Positions 1 through 8,461 of a DNA stretch of 64,000 nt are shown one piece after another. Source of the DNA: Caenispirillum salinarum_A (lineage in GTDB: Bacteria > Pseudomonadota > Alphaproteobacteria > Rhodospirillales > Rhodospirillaceae); the NCBI RefSeq assembly GCF_044803115.1, contig NZ_CP085224.1:620001-684000 (forward strand). The letters run 5' to 3'. The notes beneath the pieces were generated by a model. It was not told where the DNA came from, made no database searches, and saw only the letters and a program-made list of their open reading frames with translations. Numbering within the stretch: position 1 is the first letter of the stretch; each line of letters opens with the position of its first letter. The translations under genes were made by a program, and so were the position numbers.

Positions 1-153
1 CGGGCCGTCGTGGTCGACCAGGATCATGCGGCCGAAGTGGGTGATGGCATCGCGTGTCGGCTCAACCGGCGGCGGCGCGTCGGCCGTGGTGGTGCCGTCG
101 TCGCAGGCGGCGAGCGCGAAGGCCAGCAGGGGAATGGCGATCCAGCGGCGCAT
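1..153 (-). CDS. nosL: NosL, copper chaperone lipoprotein (5' part only)
   Basis: The gene runs off the left edge of the window, so only the first 51 codons are seen. The start is a short N-terminal signal ending in a lipobox (LAFALAAC), then a low-complexity DDGTTT stretch and the motif FGRMILVDHDGP, which matches the metal-binding region of NosL. NosL is an outer-membrane-facing lipoprotein that delivers Cu(I) to the NosZ/NosDFY maturation system. It starts 2 bases after the nosY stop and is the last visible gene of the nos operon. The call rests on both the motif and its position. Confidence 0.85.
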   Translation of the reverse strand, partial: MRRWIAIPLLAFALAACDDGTTTADAPPPVEPTRDAITHFGRMILVDHDGP

Positions 154-155
154 GA

Positions 156-983
156 TCAGGGTTCCTTCCGCGAAAAAATGGTCCAGGCGACGGCCAGCGG
201 GGCGGCGATCCATGCGGCCAGCGCAAGCGCGGGCCAGGCGACCGACAGGTCGGCCACCACGGCATCCAGCCCGGCGATGGTGCCGGCGCCCTCAAACCCG
301 GTCAGGGTCACCAGGCGATAGGCGTCGGCGGGATTGGCGAGCAGCCAGACCGTCAGCGTGTCACCCAGGAAACCCTGGCCGCCCGTCGCCACCAGGGCGC
401 CCAGAAGGCCCATGTCGTAGAGCACCACCAGGAACAGCCACACGACGACCGCCACGCCGGCGGCGGTTGTGCGCTCGGCCACCGCCACGCTGATGACGTA
501 GCCGACGGCGACGAAGGCGAGGCCCAGGCCGATGGAGGCCAGCACCAACCCGCCGAAGCTCCACCACTCGGCGGCGGCGGGCGCGGCCTCGGCCGTCAGG
601 GCGATGGCGACGGCGGCGCTTCCGAAGCCGATGGTGGTGGCAAAGGCCAGGATGGCCGCATGCCCCAGAAACTTGCCCAGCACCACCTGCCAGCGGCTGA
701 CCGGGTAAGCCAGCATGAGCAGCAGCGTTCCCCGCTCCTTCTCGCCGACGATGGCGTCGAAGCCCAGCAGCAGGGCGATCAGCGGCAGCAGGTAGATGGA
801 CAGGCTGGACAGCGAGACGATGGTGACCGTCAGCCGCCCCGTTTCCACCGCCCCGAAGGGCGCGCTGCCCACCAGCGCAAGGGCCAGGGCCAGCGCGGCG
901 AGGATCAGGGTGGCCGCCGCGACCCAGCGGTTGCGCAGGCCCTCGCGGATTTCGCGGCCGGCGATGGTGAGGACGCCGTTCAT
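156..983 (-). CDS. nosY: NosY, ABC-2 type permease of NosDFY
   Basis: Integral membrane protein of 275 residues with about six hydrophobic segments. The N-terminal pattern (GREIREGLRNRW) and the central FDAIVGEKERGTLLLML are typical of ABC-2 permeases. With the NosF ATPase it forms the inner-membrane transporter that works with periplasmic NosD to mature the CuZ centre of nitrous oxide reductase. Its ATG overlaps the nosF stop by 4 bases (ATGA), so the two are translationally coupled. Length is normal for NosY. Confidence 0.93.
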   Translation of the reverse strand: MNGVLTIAGREIREGLRNRWVAAATLILAALALALALVGSAPFGAVETGRLTVTIVSLSSLSIYLLPLIALLLGFDAIVGEKERGTLLLMLAYPVSRWQVVLGKFLGHAAILAFATTIGFGSAAVAIALTAEAAPAAAEWWSFGGLVLASIGLGLAFVAVGYVISVAVAERTTAAGVAVVVWLFLVVLYDMGLLGALVATGGQGFLGDTLTVWLLANPADAYRLVTLTGFEGAGTIAGLDAVVADLSVAWPALALAAWIAAPLAVAWTIFSRKEP

Positions 984-1918
984 GACAGGGTCTCCTCGTC
1001 CGGGGCGGCGGGACCGCCGAAGTGGGCGTAGACGTCCTCCAGGCTGGGCGGCAGGACGTCCAGGTCCTCCACCATGCTGTCGGAACCGCAGGACAGCCGC
1101 CGCAGCGCCTCCATCTTGCCGGCCACGGGCACGCCCAATTCCACGGACCGGCCGTTGGCACCCAGAACGGTCGCGCCGGCGCCGACCCGATCGGCGGCCT
1201 GCTGCGCCCCGCCCTCGGGCACGCGGACGCGGATGCGCACCGGCAGGCCGGCAGCCTCCTGCAGGCCCCGGAGGGTGTCGCAGGCGACCAGCTTGCCGCC
1301 GCGCATGATGGCGATGCGGTCGGTGCGCAGTTGCAGTTCCGTCAGCACGTGGGAGGACAGCAGAATGGTCACGCCGCGCGCCTTCATCTCTTGCAGGATG
1401 GTGAAGAAGGCCTGCCGCAGCATGGGGTCCAGGCCGGTCGTCGGCTCGTCGAGCAGCAGAAGCCGGGGCTCTCCCAGCAGCGCCTGGGCAAGCCCGAGGC
1501 GCTGGCGCATGCCCTTGGAATAGGTGCGCACGGGTTTCCGCTGGGCATCGGTCAGGCCGACCACCTCCAGCAGCTCCGCCACCTGGGCCTTCGGCGCACC
1601 CTTGAGCCGGGCGTAGAAGGCCAGCGCCTCACGCCCCGTGGAGCCGCCGGTGAAGCTGACGTTTTCCGGCAGGAAGCCGACCGCCCGCCGCGCCGCAGCG
1701 CCACCGCCTTGAGTGCCCAGGACGGACAGCCGCCCGGCGCTGGGGCGGGTCAGGCCCAGCAGCATCTTCATGAGCGTCGTCTTGCCCGCGCCGTTGTGGC
1801 CGAGCAGCGCCAGGAACTCGCCCTCCGGCACCGCCAGCGACAGGCTGTCGACGGCGGTGAAGGCGCCGTAGCGCTTGGTGAGGCCTTCCAGGCGGATGGC
1901 GTCGCGGGTATCGGTCAT
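980..1918 (-). CDS. nosF: NosF, ABC transporter ATP-binding protein
   Basis: A 312-residue ABC ATPase. Walker A is GHNGAGKTTL (about residue 39), the ABC signature is YSKGMRQRLGLAQ and Walker B is LLLLDEPTTGLD followed by a switch histidine (SSH). A C-terminal extension of about 90 residues is normal for NosF. It powers NosY during copper-site assembly of NosZ. The start is the ATG at 1918, which overlaps the nosD stop codon; a longer frame runs upstream but would lie inside nosD. The gene sits between nosD and nosY in the standard order. Confidence 0.95.
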   Translation of the reverse strand: MTDTRDAIRLEGLTKRYGAFTAVDSLSLAVPEGEFLALLGHNGAGKTTLMKMLLGLTRPSAGRLSVLGTQGGGAAARRAVGFLPENVSFTGGSTGREALAFYARLKGAPKAQVAELLEVVGLTDAQRKPVRTYSKGMRQRLGLAQALLGEPRLLLLDEPTTGLDPMLRQAFFTILQEMKARGVTILLSSHVLTELQLRTDRIAIMRGGKLVACDTLRGLQEAAGLPVRIRVRVPEGGAQQAADRVGAGATVLGANGRSVELGVPVAGKMEALRRLSCGSDSMVEDLDVLPPSLEDVYAHFGGPAAPDEETLS

Positions 1919-3267
1919 TGCTCGGGAACCTCCGCCATCTGGGGTGCGGCCGCCTCCGCCGGTGGCTGCATGAGGGGGTAGGGGTCGACCACGCCGCCGG
2001 GCAGGATCGCCGGGAAGGCCGACTGCGCCCAGCGGACGATCTGCACGGCCGGGCTGGTCAGCAGCAGCTTGGCCTTCGGCGCCCGCCAGACGATCTGATC
2101 CACCAGGCCGTTGGGACGGTACGGGCGGTCGGCGATGCCGTCGGCATTGAGGTCGAAGGCGGCGTTGTCGGACCAGTAGTTGCCCACGCCGTCCTCCGCC
2201 CACTCCAGGTGCGTGGTGCCGACGTACTTCACCTGGCTTTCGTTGTTGATGAAGGCGTTGCGCACAATGGTGTTGCGCTCCGACCCCGCCGTGAAATGGA
2301 TGCCGATGCCGCAGCCCTCGAAGCGGTTGCCGCGGAACTCGTTCTTGTTGGCGTTGTAGATGAAGACGCACTTCTCGCCGCCGTCCACCACCGCGTTGCC
2401 GCGCATGGTCGAGGAATTGGCGTAGTTGAACAGCAGGCCGTGGTCGCGGTCGCCCCGGCTGAGGTTGTCTTCCACCGTCAGATGGTGGCTGAACATGATG
2501 ACGTAACCGGCGTCATTGTTCCGCGAGACGTTGCCGCGCAGGATGCTGCGGTTGGTGTACATGTAGTGGACCGCGAACCGGACGCCGTCCATGGTGTTGC
2601 CGGCAAAGACGTTGTCCTTGGACGTGGTGGTGAAGATGCCGTCGCGCCCGCCCGTGATGGTGTTGCCGACGATCCGGCTTCCCGGCGTGTTCCAGAGGTG
2701 GATGCTGTTGCCGCGTTCGTTCACGCGCAGGTCGGTGCGGCCGGCGATGTGGTTGCCCTTGACCACCGCGTCGTCGGGACCCTTGAGGTAGACGCCGATC
2801 AGGTTGTGCTCGAGGCGGTTGCCCTCGACCAGCGCCCGGTCGGCGGCCTCGGTCACGAAGATGCCGCTGTGCTCCTCGTTGAGGCTGTCGCCGGAGTTGC
2901 GGACCGTCAGGCCCTTCACGGTGATATCCGGCGCGGCGAGCGTCAGGACGTGGCCCGCGCCGCCGCCGTCGATCACGGCACCGGCTTCGCCGATCAGCGT
3001 CAACGGCTTGTCGATGGTCACGCCACCGGCATAGGTGCCCTCGGGTAGGCGCACGACCCCGCCCGGCTCTGCGGCGCCGACAAGGGATGCGAGGTCCTGC
3101 GCCTGCCGGAGGGCGTTGCCGCCGACAGAGACGGCCGTTGCCGTTCCGCCGACAGGGTCGGCCGATACCGTTCCGCCGACAGGGTCGGCGGGGGCCGCGC
3201 CCGCCCCGGCGGTCAAAAAGACCGCCGAGACGAGCGCGAACGCCGTTATGAAGGATGGGGCGCGCAT
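1915..3267 (-). CDS. nosD: NosD, periplasmic copper-site maturation protein
   Basis: A 450-residue secreted protein with a signal peptide (MRAPSFITAFALVSAVFLTA). The rest is a right-handed beta-helix of repeated parallel-helix turns (patterns such as GNxxxGxxxGI, visible from about residue 60 to 370), the NosD/CASH fold. NosD receives copper from NosL and docks on NosFY to help build the CuZ cluster of NosZ. The chosen ATG at 3267 overlaps the nosZ stop (TAA) by one base; an upstream in-frame ATG would overlap nosZ further. The first 60 residues contain a short duplicated segment (ADPVGGT twice), suggesting a small tandem duplication in the linker after the signal. Confidence 0.94.
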   Translation of the reverse strand: MRAPSFITAFALVSAVFLTAGAGAAPADPVGGTVSADPVGGTATAVSVGGNALRQAQDLASLVGAAEPGGVVRLPEGTYAGGVTIDKPLTLIGEAGAVIDGGGAGHVLTLAAPDITVKGLTVRNSGDSLNEEHSGIFVTEAADRALVEGNRLEHNLIGVYLKGPDDAVVKGNHIAGRTDLRVNERGNSIHLWNTPGSRIVGNTITGGRDGIFTTTSKDNVFAGNTMDGVRFAVHYMYTNRSILRGNVSRNNDAGYVIMFSHHLTVEDNLSRGDRDHGLLFNYANSSTMRGNAVVDGGEKCVFIYNANKNEFRGNRFEGCGIGIHFTAGSERNTIVRNAFINNESQVKYVGTTHLEWAEDGVGNYWSDNAAFDLNADGIADRPYRPNGLVDQIVWRAPKAKLLLTSPAVQIVRWAQSAFPAILPGGVVDPYPLMQPPAEAAAPQMAEVPEQ

Positions 3268-5204
3268 TACGCCTTGCTCTTCGGGTGGACCAGCATGCGG
3301 CCGCGCATTTCCATGTGCAGCGCATGGCAGAACCACTGGCAGTAGTACCAGTGCACGCCCGGCCGGTCGGCGGTGAAGGTGACCGACGCGGTGGCCTGCG
3401 GTGCCAGCTCCATCACAACGCCGTAGTTGGCAAGGGTGAAGCCGTGGGTCAGGTCGTCCACGTCGTCGATGTTGGTGATGGCAATGGTCACCTCGTCGCC
3501 CTGGTTGACCTCGAACTCTTCCAGCGAGAACAAGGGCGCCTGCGACGTCATGAAGACGAAGACCTTGTTGCCTTCGCGGATCACGTCGGCTGCCGCCTCG
3601 GGATCAATGCCCTTGGACCGGATCAGCTCCACCGTGTCCTTGAAGATGGGGTCTTCGCGATCCCAGGCGTTCTTCGGGTTGACGATGTCGGCCCGAACGA
3701 TGATGCCGTCATGCGGCTCGGCGAAGGTGGGGCCGTCGTGGACCAGCTGCATGGGCTGGCTTTCGTCGGCGATGCTGATGAGCTGATCGTTCTCCGGCTT
3801 CAGCGGACCCACGTTGAGGAACCGGTCCTTGGAGAACTTGTTCAGCGACACCAGCCACTTGCCGTCGGCCTCCTTGGTCTCGCCCATGGAGGTGCTGTTG
3901 TGGCCCGGCTGATAGTGGACGTCGATCTTCTCCAGGATGGGATCGACATCGGCGCCGTTGAAGGCCTCGATCGCCTTTTCGATGTTCCACTTGGCGACCT
4001 GGCTGTCGATGAACAGCGTGGTGTAGCCGTTGCCGCGCCCGTCGAAGGCGGTGTGGAGCGGACCCAGACCCAGCTGCGGCTCCGCCACGATGGCGCTGCG
4101 GGGATCGGCGCCGTTCTCGAAAAGCGCATCCAGCTTGGTGACGTCCATCACCGACACCGTCGGAGACAGCTTGCCGTTGATGACGACATGCTTGCCGTCC
4201 GGCGCGGTGTTGATGCCGTGCGGGCTGGTGGAGATGGGAATGTAGGCGGTGTACGGCGAGCCCTTGGTGCCGTCCAGCACCGGAACGCCATTCATCATGG
4301 TGGCCTTGCCGTTCTTCACGGCCTCTTCGATGCGGGCGATGTTGAAGACGACCACATGGTCCTGCTCGTTGGCAGTCATTTCCGCCAGCGTCATGCCCAT
4401 TTCGGCATTGTAGCTGGTGGAGAAGGCGTATTTGCCCTGGTAGTCGCAGTCGACGTTGTCCAGGTTGCCGGACACGATGACCTGCCACGCCACCTCCATC
4501 GTCTCGCCGTCGACGGCCGAGAAGATGCAGCGATAGGCGTCGGTGTTCTTCATGTCGCGCCCGTCGTTGGGCAGCGGCGCCTCGTGCTCGCCGTTGCAGA
4601 AGACGTAGCCCGTGCGCGGGTACTTCTGCGGGCGCATGCCGTGAATGTCATGCGCGTTGGGGATCTCGATGATCTTGTCGGGCTTCATCACGTCGCAGCG
4701 GATGCGGGCGACGCGCGTGTTGGCCTTGTCGTTGATCCAGATGTAGCGGCCGTCGTAGGTGCCGTCGGTGAACGACATGTGGGGGTGGTGGGCGTCGCCG
4801 TTCTGGTAGATGCCGCCGCGGTTGGCGAGGAACGCCTTCGTTTCCTCGGTCAGGCCTTCGGTCAGGATGCGGCGGCTTTCGTTGGTGATGCCCCAGCCCG
4901 TCGCGCTGTCGATGTTGAACACCGGAATGCGCATCAGCTCGCGCATGGAGGGGACGCCGAAGATGCGCACCTCGCCGGTCTGACCCGAAGACCAGAAACC
5001 GTAGTATTCGTCCAGTTCGCCGGGAGCGACGGCGCCGGCCGCGCCGGCCTCGGCCGCGTTGGCAGCGCGGATCGGGCCGCCAGTGAGCGTCGCACCGCCC
5101 ACGCCGGCCGCCCCCGCGACCCCGGCCAGCACCGCGCCCTTGGCGGTGTTGCCCAGAAGGTCGCGGCGGGAGACGCCGTCCCTGCTCTCGTCACGCTTGA
5201 TCAT
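3267..5204 (-). CDS. nosZ: NosZ, nitrous oxide reductase (clade I, Tat-exported)
   Basis: A 645-residue periplasmic enzyme that reduces N2O to N2. The N-terminus has a twin-arginine signal (SRRDLLGNTAKG), as in clade I NosZ. The body is the seven-bladed propeller with CuZ histidines, for example DAHHPHMSF and DAHDIHGMRPQ. The C-terminal cupredoxin domain carries the CuA ligand motif YYCQWFCHALHMEM near residue 620. The start is the ATG at 5204, preceded by a strong Shine-Dalgarno GGAGGAT on the minus strand (5211-5217). The reading frame is open much further upstream, but that part lies in the nosR region and lacks coding sense. No key ligand appears to be missing. Confidence 0.98.
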   Translation of the reverse strand: MIKRDESRDGVSRRDLLGNTAKGAVLAGVAGAAGVGGATLTGGPIRAANAAEAGAAGAVAPGELDEYYGFWSSGQTGEVRIFGVPSMRELMRIPVFNIDSATGWGITNESRRILTEGLTEETKAFLANRGGIYQNGDAHHPHMSFTDGTYDGRYIWINDKANTRVARIRCDVMKPDKIIEIPNAHDIHGMRPQKYPRTGYVFCNGEHEAPLPNDGRDMKNTDAYRCIFSAVDGETMEVAWQVIVSGNLDNVDCDYQGKYAFSTSYNAEMGMTLAEMTANEQDHVVVFNIARIEEAVKNGKATMMNGVPVLDGTKGSPYTAYIPISTSPHGINTAPDGKHVVINGKLSPTVSVMDVTKLDALFENGADPRSAIVAEPQLGLGPLHTAFDGRGNGYTTLFIDSQVAKWNIEKAIEAFNGADVDPILEKIDVHYQPGHNSTSMGETKEADGKWLVSLNKFSKDRFLNVGPLKPENDQLISIADESQPMQLVHDGPTFAEPHDGIIVRADIVNPKNAWDREDPIFKDTVELIRSKGIDPEAAADVIREGNKVFVFMTSQAPLFSLEEFEVNQGDEVTIAITNIDDVDDLTHGFTLANYGVVMELAPQATASVTFTADRPGVHWYYCQWFCHALHMEMRGRMLVHPKSKA

Positions 5205-5272
5205 GTTGCAATCCTCCGTATCGGTCTTGCTTGCTTGTTGTCTTCCACACCCTCGGGTCATTGCCGGGGCGG

Positions 5273-7513
5273 TTACTGGGCCGGTGTTTCCTCGGGAACC
5301 GGGGTCGCGGCCTCTTTCTTGTCCTTGTCGCGCCCGGCCTTGCGGGCGGCGGAGTGACGGCGTTCCTTCTTCAGGCGCCGGGTCACGTTGTGGGGGCAGC
5401 GGTGCTGGTCCAGGTAAAGCTCCTGGCAGTGCATGCAGTAGATGCACTCGTTGGGATTGATGTGCCCCTCGGGGTGGATGGACTGCACCGGGCACTCGCG
5501 GGCGCAGCGCTGGCACGACGTGCCGCACTCCGGCCAGCGCTTCAGCCACTCGAACATGCGGATGCGGCCGGGGATCGCCAGCGCTCCGCCCAGCGGGCAG
5601 ATGTAGCGGCAGAAAAAGCGCTCGATGAACAGGCCGGCGACCAGCAGCGCGAGGGCGAAGGCCACGAACGGCCAGTCGCGGATGAAGTTCAGGATGATCG
5701 CCGTCTTGAAGGGCTCCACCTCCGACATCTTCTCGGCCAGCGCGAGGTCGTAGAGGGCCAGGGCGAACAGCACCAGGAAGATCATGTACTTGAAGGGCCA
5801 CAGCCGTTCATGCAGGCGCCAGGGCACTGTGATCTGCTTGACGCCGAAACGGCGGCCGATGCGGTTGGTCAACTCCTGCAGGGCGCCGAAGGGGCACAGC
5901 CAGCCGCAGAAGGGACCCCGGCCCCAGAACAGCAGGGAGGCGGCGACGGCGAACCACAGGATGAACACCAGCGGGCCCATCAGGAAGTACTGCCAGCTGA
6001 ACCCGGTCGCCATGGAGTTGGACAGCGTCAGCAGGTTGACGACCGACAGCTGCGCATTGCTGATCCAGCCGATCCACACCAGCGTGTAGGCCAGGAAGGC
6101 ATAGCGGATGCCCTTCAGAAGCTTCGGCCGCTTGACAACCACGTCCTGGAAGAAGAACACGATGGTCAGGAAGATCAGCGAGGCCGACAGCAGGCCGATG
6201 CTCCAGGCGTTGGACTGCCAGATGTTCTTCCACAGTGCGTCGCGGGCGGCGGCTTCCTCGGCGGCGTCGTCGGCGGCCTGGGCCTGCGTCTGAGCGGCGG
6301 GCTCGGCCGGCGCGGGGGGCGGCGGCGGTTCGGTCAGGTAGGTCTCGGGAACGGCGTAGGACAGGTCAAAGGTCACGAAGGCCTTGTCCAGCGGGCCGGT
6401 CGGGCGCTGCACCAGAAGGTCGAGCGTCCACGGCGTGGCGGGCTGGAACTCCACGTCCGCCGGTATGTAGAACAGGCCCACTTCGTCGAACTTCGGTGCG
6501 CCCCCGGCCGCCACGTCGCGCAGCCGCTTGTGCTGGCGGTCCTGGAAGCGCACCGACGTGGTGTCCTGGCTAAGCTGGATGCGGTCGAAGATGCCGCCGC
6601 GCACGTAGCCCGAGCCTTTGAAGGAATAGCGGCCCTGCCCCATGATCAGCAGGGCGGACTGCCCCTCCTCCAGAGTCTGTTGCAGGTTGCGCCACTCGTT
6701 CTCGCCCAGCAGCGAGCGGCCGATGGTCGGCACGCTGACCTGCGCGACGTAGAGGTCGATGAAGGTGTCGTCCGGCGCGCCCTTCTCCGGCCGCTCGGCG
6801 GCTTCCGGGTTGCCGGACTGTTCGAAGGCCTCGTTGACCTGGCCGACGGTCAGCCTCAGGCGGCGCACCGCGCCTTCGCCCAGCAGGGTCTGCCAGTCCT
6901 TGACCTCCACGGGCTGGTCGCGGTCGATCTCGCGCAGCGGTGCGGCGGGTTGCGCACCCGCGGCCTCCAGGCCGCCAAGCCCCAGGCGCCGCGCGACCTT
7001 GGCCGCGCCGCGCGTGACGCTGTCGTACATCACCAGGACGGTCACCGTGGCGCCCGAGATGATGTCAGGCTCGCCGGTCTCGGCCGGCGCGGTCATGGTG
7101 ATGGCGTCGTAGCCGACGATCGCCTGATTGTAGTCGCGGATTCGTTTTTCCGGGATGCCGATGAGCACGATGGGCTCGTGGTGCTCCACCATGCGCACGC
7201 CGGAAATCACGCCGTCGGTGGTCATGCCGGCCAGAATGTGGATGGGGCGGCCGGAATAGCCGGTGGCGTTGGTGAAGTCAGAATTGAGGAAGACGTAGCC
7301 CGCGACCTCATCGCCCGCATAGGCCGGCACCACCGGCGGCTCCCCCTGGGGCTCGCCCAGGCGGTCGGCGCCCGGCACCAGCTCGGCGGCGCTCACCTTG
7401 CCCAGGTACTCGTCCAGGCTGGCGGCCGCGGCCGGCAGGGCCGTGGCGATCAGGCCGAGGAGGGCCAGCAGGGCCGTCGTCAGGGGGCGGAGGCGCGGGG
7501 CTTTGGCGGACAT
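5273..7513 (-). CDS. nosR: NosR, membrane flavo-iron-sulfur protein for N2O reduction
   Basis: A 746-residue polytopic protein. A signal peptide precedes a periplasmic FMN-binding domain with the flavinylation motif SGATVTVLVM (about residue 160). About six membrane segments follow, with cytoplasmic cysteine motifs (CGWLCPFGALQ and CRYICPLGGALAIP), and then a C-terminal 2x[4Fe-4S] ferredoxin domain with CQRCARECP and CIYCMHCQ. NosR supplies electrons to NosZ and is also needed for nosZ expression in some denitrifiers. A proline/alanine-rich linker (EPPPPPAPAEPAAQ) separates the periplasmic domain from the membrane part. It is the first gene of the operon, with 68 bases to nosZ. Confidence 0.97.
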   Translation of the reverse strand: MSAKAPRLRPLTTALLALLGLIATALPAAAASLDEYLGKVSAAELVPGADRLGEPQGEPPVVPAYAGDEVAGYVFLNSDFTNATGYSGRPIHILAGMTTDGVISGVRMVEHHEPIVLIGIPEKRIRDYNQAIVGYDAITMTAPAETGEPDIISGATVTVLVMYDSVTRGAAKVARRLGLGGLEAAGAQPAAPLREIDRDQPVEVKDWQTLLGEGAVRRLRLTVGQVNEAFEQSGNPEAAERPEKGAPDDTFIDLYVAQVSVPTIGRSLLGENEWRNLQQTLEEGQSALLIMGQGRYSFKGSGYVRGGIFDRIQLSQDTTSVRFQDRQHKRLRDVAAGGAPKFDEVGLFYIPADVEFQPATPWTLDLLVQRPTGPLDKAFVTFDLSYAVPETYLTEPPPPPAPAEPAAQTQAQAADDAAEEAAARDALWKNIWQSNAWSIGLLSASLIFLTIVFFFQDVVVKRPKLLKGIRYAFLAYTLVWIGWISNAQLSVVNLLTLSNSMATGFSWQYFLMGPLVFILWFAVAASLLFWGRGPFCGWLCPFGALQELTNRIGRRFGVKQITVPWRLHERLWPFKYMIFLVLFALALYDLALAEKMSEVEPFKTAIILNFIRDWPFVAFALALLVAGLFIERFFCRYICPLGGALAIPGRIRMFEWLKRWPECGTSCQRCARECPVQSIHPEGHINPNECIYCMHCQELYLDQHRCPHNVTRRLKKERRHSAARKAGRDKDKKEAATPVPEETPAQ

Positions 7514-7559
7514 TGCACTCCCTCATGCCCGGGAACGGGCGAACGCTGTCAGTGCGCGG

Positions 7560-7601
7560 AGTGTGGATGGCCGTCGACCCCGCGACCTTGACGCTGGTCA
7601 A
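7560..7601 (-). promoter_or_regulatory. FNR/DNR-type box and class II promoter ahead of nosR
   Basis: A perfect dyad TTGAC-GCTG-GTCAA lies at 7588-7601, close to the FNR/DNR consensus TTGAT-N4-ATCAA. Its centre is about 82 bases upstream of the nosR ATG. A weak -10-like hexamer CACACT (minus strand, 7565-7560) sits exactly 32 bases from the dyad centre, the spacing of a class II promoter activated from -41.5. The transcription start would then be near 7553. Induction by low oxygen or nitric oxide is inferred from the family of sites. Confidence 0.65.
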
Positions 7602-8010
7602 GTCACCGTTTCGTGCAGGAGCAACGTCCACAACACGCGCCCGTTGCAGGCGCCGGTGGCCGCAAAAGGGCGCTCCAGGTGTCGACGGAGGAATCTGCGC
7701 GCAAACCCCCGCGCGCGGGGTGCCGGGGGCGGGCGTCGGCCTGGTACAGGCCCTCGGGGCACCGGCGCGACTCGGGGATGTTCGGGTTGAGGGTGTCGCC
7801 CGGCGCCGGTTCACGGGAACCCGGGGGACGCCGGGAAGGACCAGAACCCGACCCGGGCGACGATCAAGAGGCTACCGCCGCCAGCCCTTGAACGCATTGC
7901 GCATTGTCAGTGGTCTTGCGAACTGGACGCATCAGGCGTCAAGGCAGAAAAAAGGCGCCTGCGCCCTGGCCGTCCGCTCCGCCACCGAGGCCGAGGCCGA
8001 GGCCGAGGCG
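7602..8010. other. Intergenic stretch upstream of the nos promoter
   Basis: No convincing gene. Open frames here are GC-driven and lack family features. The only marked structure is four tandem copies of the hexamer CCGAGG at 7985-8008, just ahead of the decayed DUF2141 gene. Confidence 0.5.
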
Positions 8011-8234
8011 GGCGGGATGACGGTCATCTTCGAGGGCCTCTGGCCGGTGAGCACGCCGTCATCGTCACCCATGACGAGAACGGCAACGGCCGCATGGATC
8101 GCTTTCTGGGCATGATCCCGACGGAAGGCTACGGCCTCAGCAACGATCCCGCCGTCACCGGTTCGCCCGCCTTCGCCGACAGCGCCTTTCCCGTCATGGG
8201 CGACACCAGCATCGTCGTGCCGCTGCACTACTGA
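8011..8234 (+). pseudogene. DUF2141-family protein, truncated and frameshifted
   Basis: The C-terminal half of a DUF2141 protein can be read only by joining two frames. The first frame gives MTVIFEGLWP. After about 8046 the other frame gives EHAVIVTHDENGNGRMD, then FLGMIPTEGYGLSNDP and AFPVMGDTSIVVPLHY, ending at TGA 8232-8234. One missing base in the run ccgGtgag explains the shift. The expected N-terminal half (signal peptide and first beta strands) is absent; the hexamer repeat CCGAGG x4 sits where it should be. DUF2141 proteins are small secreted proteins of unknown role. The family call comes from the HDENGNG and LG.P.EGYG.SN patterns. Confidence 0.75.
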
Positions 8235-8254
8235 AGGCCGATCGGCCCCTTGCG

Positions 8255-8287
8255 AGCCCTTCCGTTTCGCCAATGGAAGGGCTTTTT
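8255..8287 (+). terminator. Rho-independent terminator
   Basis: Perfect 9-bp stem AGCCCTTCC / GGAAGGGCT (8255-8263 and 8275-8283) with an 11-base loop and a TTTTT tail. It follows the DUF2141 remnant stop by 20 bases and is the surviving terminator of that gene. Confidence 0.85.
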
Positions 8288-8461
8288 CGCGTGCGGATGC
8301 AACGGCGCCGCAGCCAGCCCGAAAGGGTGGGTTTCGTCGGTTGCTTTCCATGCGATTTTGGCTATGCTGCGCTGCGTCATGGGCATAACAAAACCCGGTG
8401 CCCGCGATGACCGCCGCGTTCCCGGCGCGGCGCTTTTCTCGCCAAGGAAGGGGAATACGCT

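Noticed and set aside
960..2400. Long open frames antiparallel or offset to nosF/nosD and other GC-rich genes
   Set aside because: High-GC shadow frames with low-complexity Arg/Pro/Ala composition and no family motifs.
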